A stretch of 29,454 nt of DNA, taken from DASXTB01 sp036505615 (GTDB lineage Bacteria > Acidobacteriota > UBA6911 > JACQSX01). Positions 29,390 to 29,454 of the stretch are shown here, one piece after another; position 1 is the first letter of the stretch; the number at the start of each line of letters is the position of its first letter. The DNA is taken from NCBI GenBank assembly GCA_036505615.1, contig DASXTB010000353.1, positions 1 through 29,454 of the forward strand. The letters run 5' to 3'. The notes under the pieces are model-generated. The model ran no database searches and had not been told where the DNA came from. It was given only the letters and a program-made list of their open reading frames with translations. A program made the translations under genes and the position numbers.

Positions 29390-29454
29390 GAGCCTGCGCA
29401 GCAGGCGCCAGCATATGGCCCCGCGTGGAGCAAAGCGGAACCCGGGGATTTCGT
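29390..29454. repeat. Second copy of the palindromic element found at 20574
   Basis: This follows the order of the 20574-20631 arm: GCCTGC/GCAGGC hairpin, then CAGCATATGGCCCCG, then GGAGCAAAGCGGAACCCGGGG. Several substitutions are present. It is in the same orientation as the left arm and runs to near the window end, so a partner arm may lie beyond it. Confidence 0.85.

Noticed and set aside
1..29454. tRNA or rRNA genes
   Set aside because: No cloverleaf with conserved TψC-like GGTTCGA context or rRNA core sequence was recognised.

Overview
The window looks like a chromosomal stretch from an Acidobacteriota-type bacterium, probably a metagenome assembly. This is inferred from the gene set (MoxR/BatA/DUF58 cluster, kinase-TolB propeller fusion, tandem secreted amidohydrolases) and from the abundant short repeats between genes. 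No rRNA, tRNA, CRISPR array, prophage or intact insertion sequence was seen.

Layout. Positions 1-925 hold no confident gene. From 17340 down to 926 runs an eight-gene minus-strand cluster. In transcription order it encodes a membrane VWA/amidotransferase-fold protein, a caspase/legumain-fold protein that lacks the expected cysteine but has an EF-hand loop, a TPR protein with a central HEVAH zinc-peptidase motif, a MoxR AAA+ ATPase, a DUF58 protein, a BatA-like VWA membrane protein, a very large DUF4175-like coiled-coil membrane protein, and a conserved secreted protein. This is an enlarged MoxR-VWA envelope system, where the ATPase probably acts on VWA partners and the membrane proteins anchor the assembly. 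Plus-strand genes follow: a PLP aminotransferase, an ABC-2 exporter pair, a membrane metallophosphoesterase, a pseudokinase fused to a TolB-type propeller, and three consecutive secreted amidohydrolase-family proteins. Only the middle amidohydrolase keeps its HxH metal motif.

The most unusual feature is the DNA between the genes. At least eight gene 3' ends are bordered by arrays of degenerate 7-bp units (families such as GCAGGAG, GCGGAAG, GCGGATT, GTCTCGG, TCGACTT). In six places the array has an inverted partner 60-300 bp away, usually at or inside the 5' end of the next gene. Read in the sense of the transcript, a purine/G-rich array comes just after a stop codon and a pyrimidine-rich complement comes before or within the next gene, so the intercistronic RNA could fold into a long hairpin. 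The main heptamers contain no stop codon in any frame on either strand, so they run into coding sequence. They form the N-terminal or signal-peptide region of several proteins and a C-terminal tail of another. Because 7 is not a multiple of 3, gain or loss of one unit would shift the frame.

A second repeat class consists of palindromic, REP-like elements. There is a hairpin string at 2162-2315, a 58-bp-arm inverted repeat at 20574-20786 with another copy at 29390-29454, and a hairpin cluster at 24390-24491 beside a decayed REP-associated tyrosine transposase.
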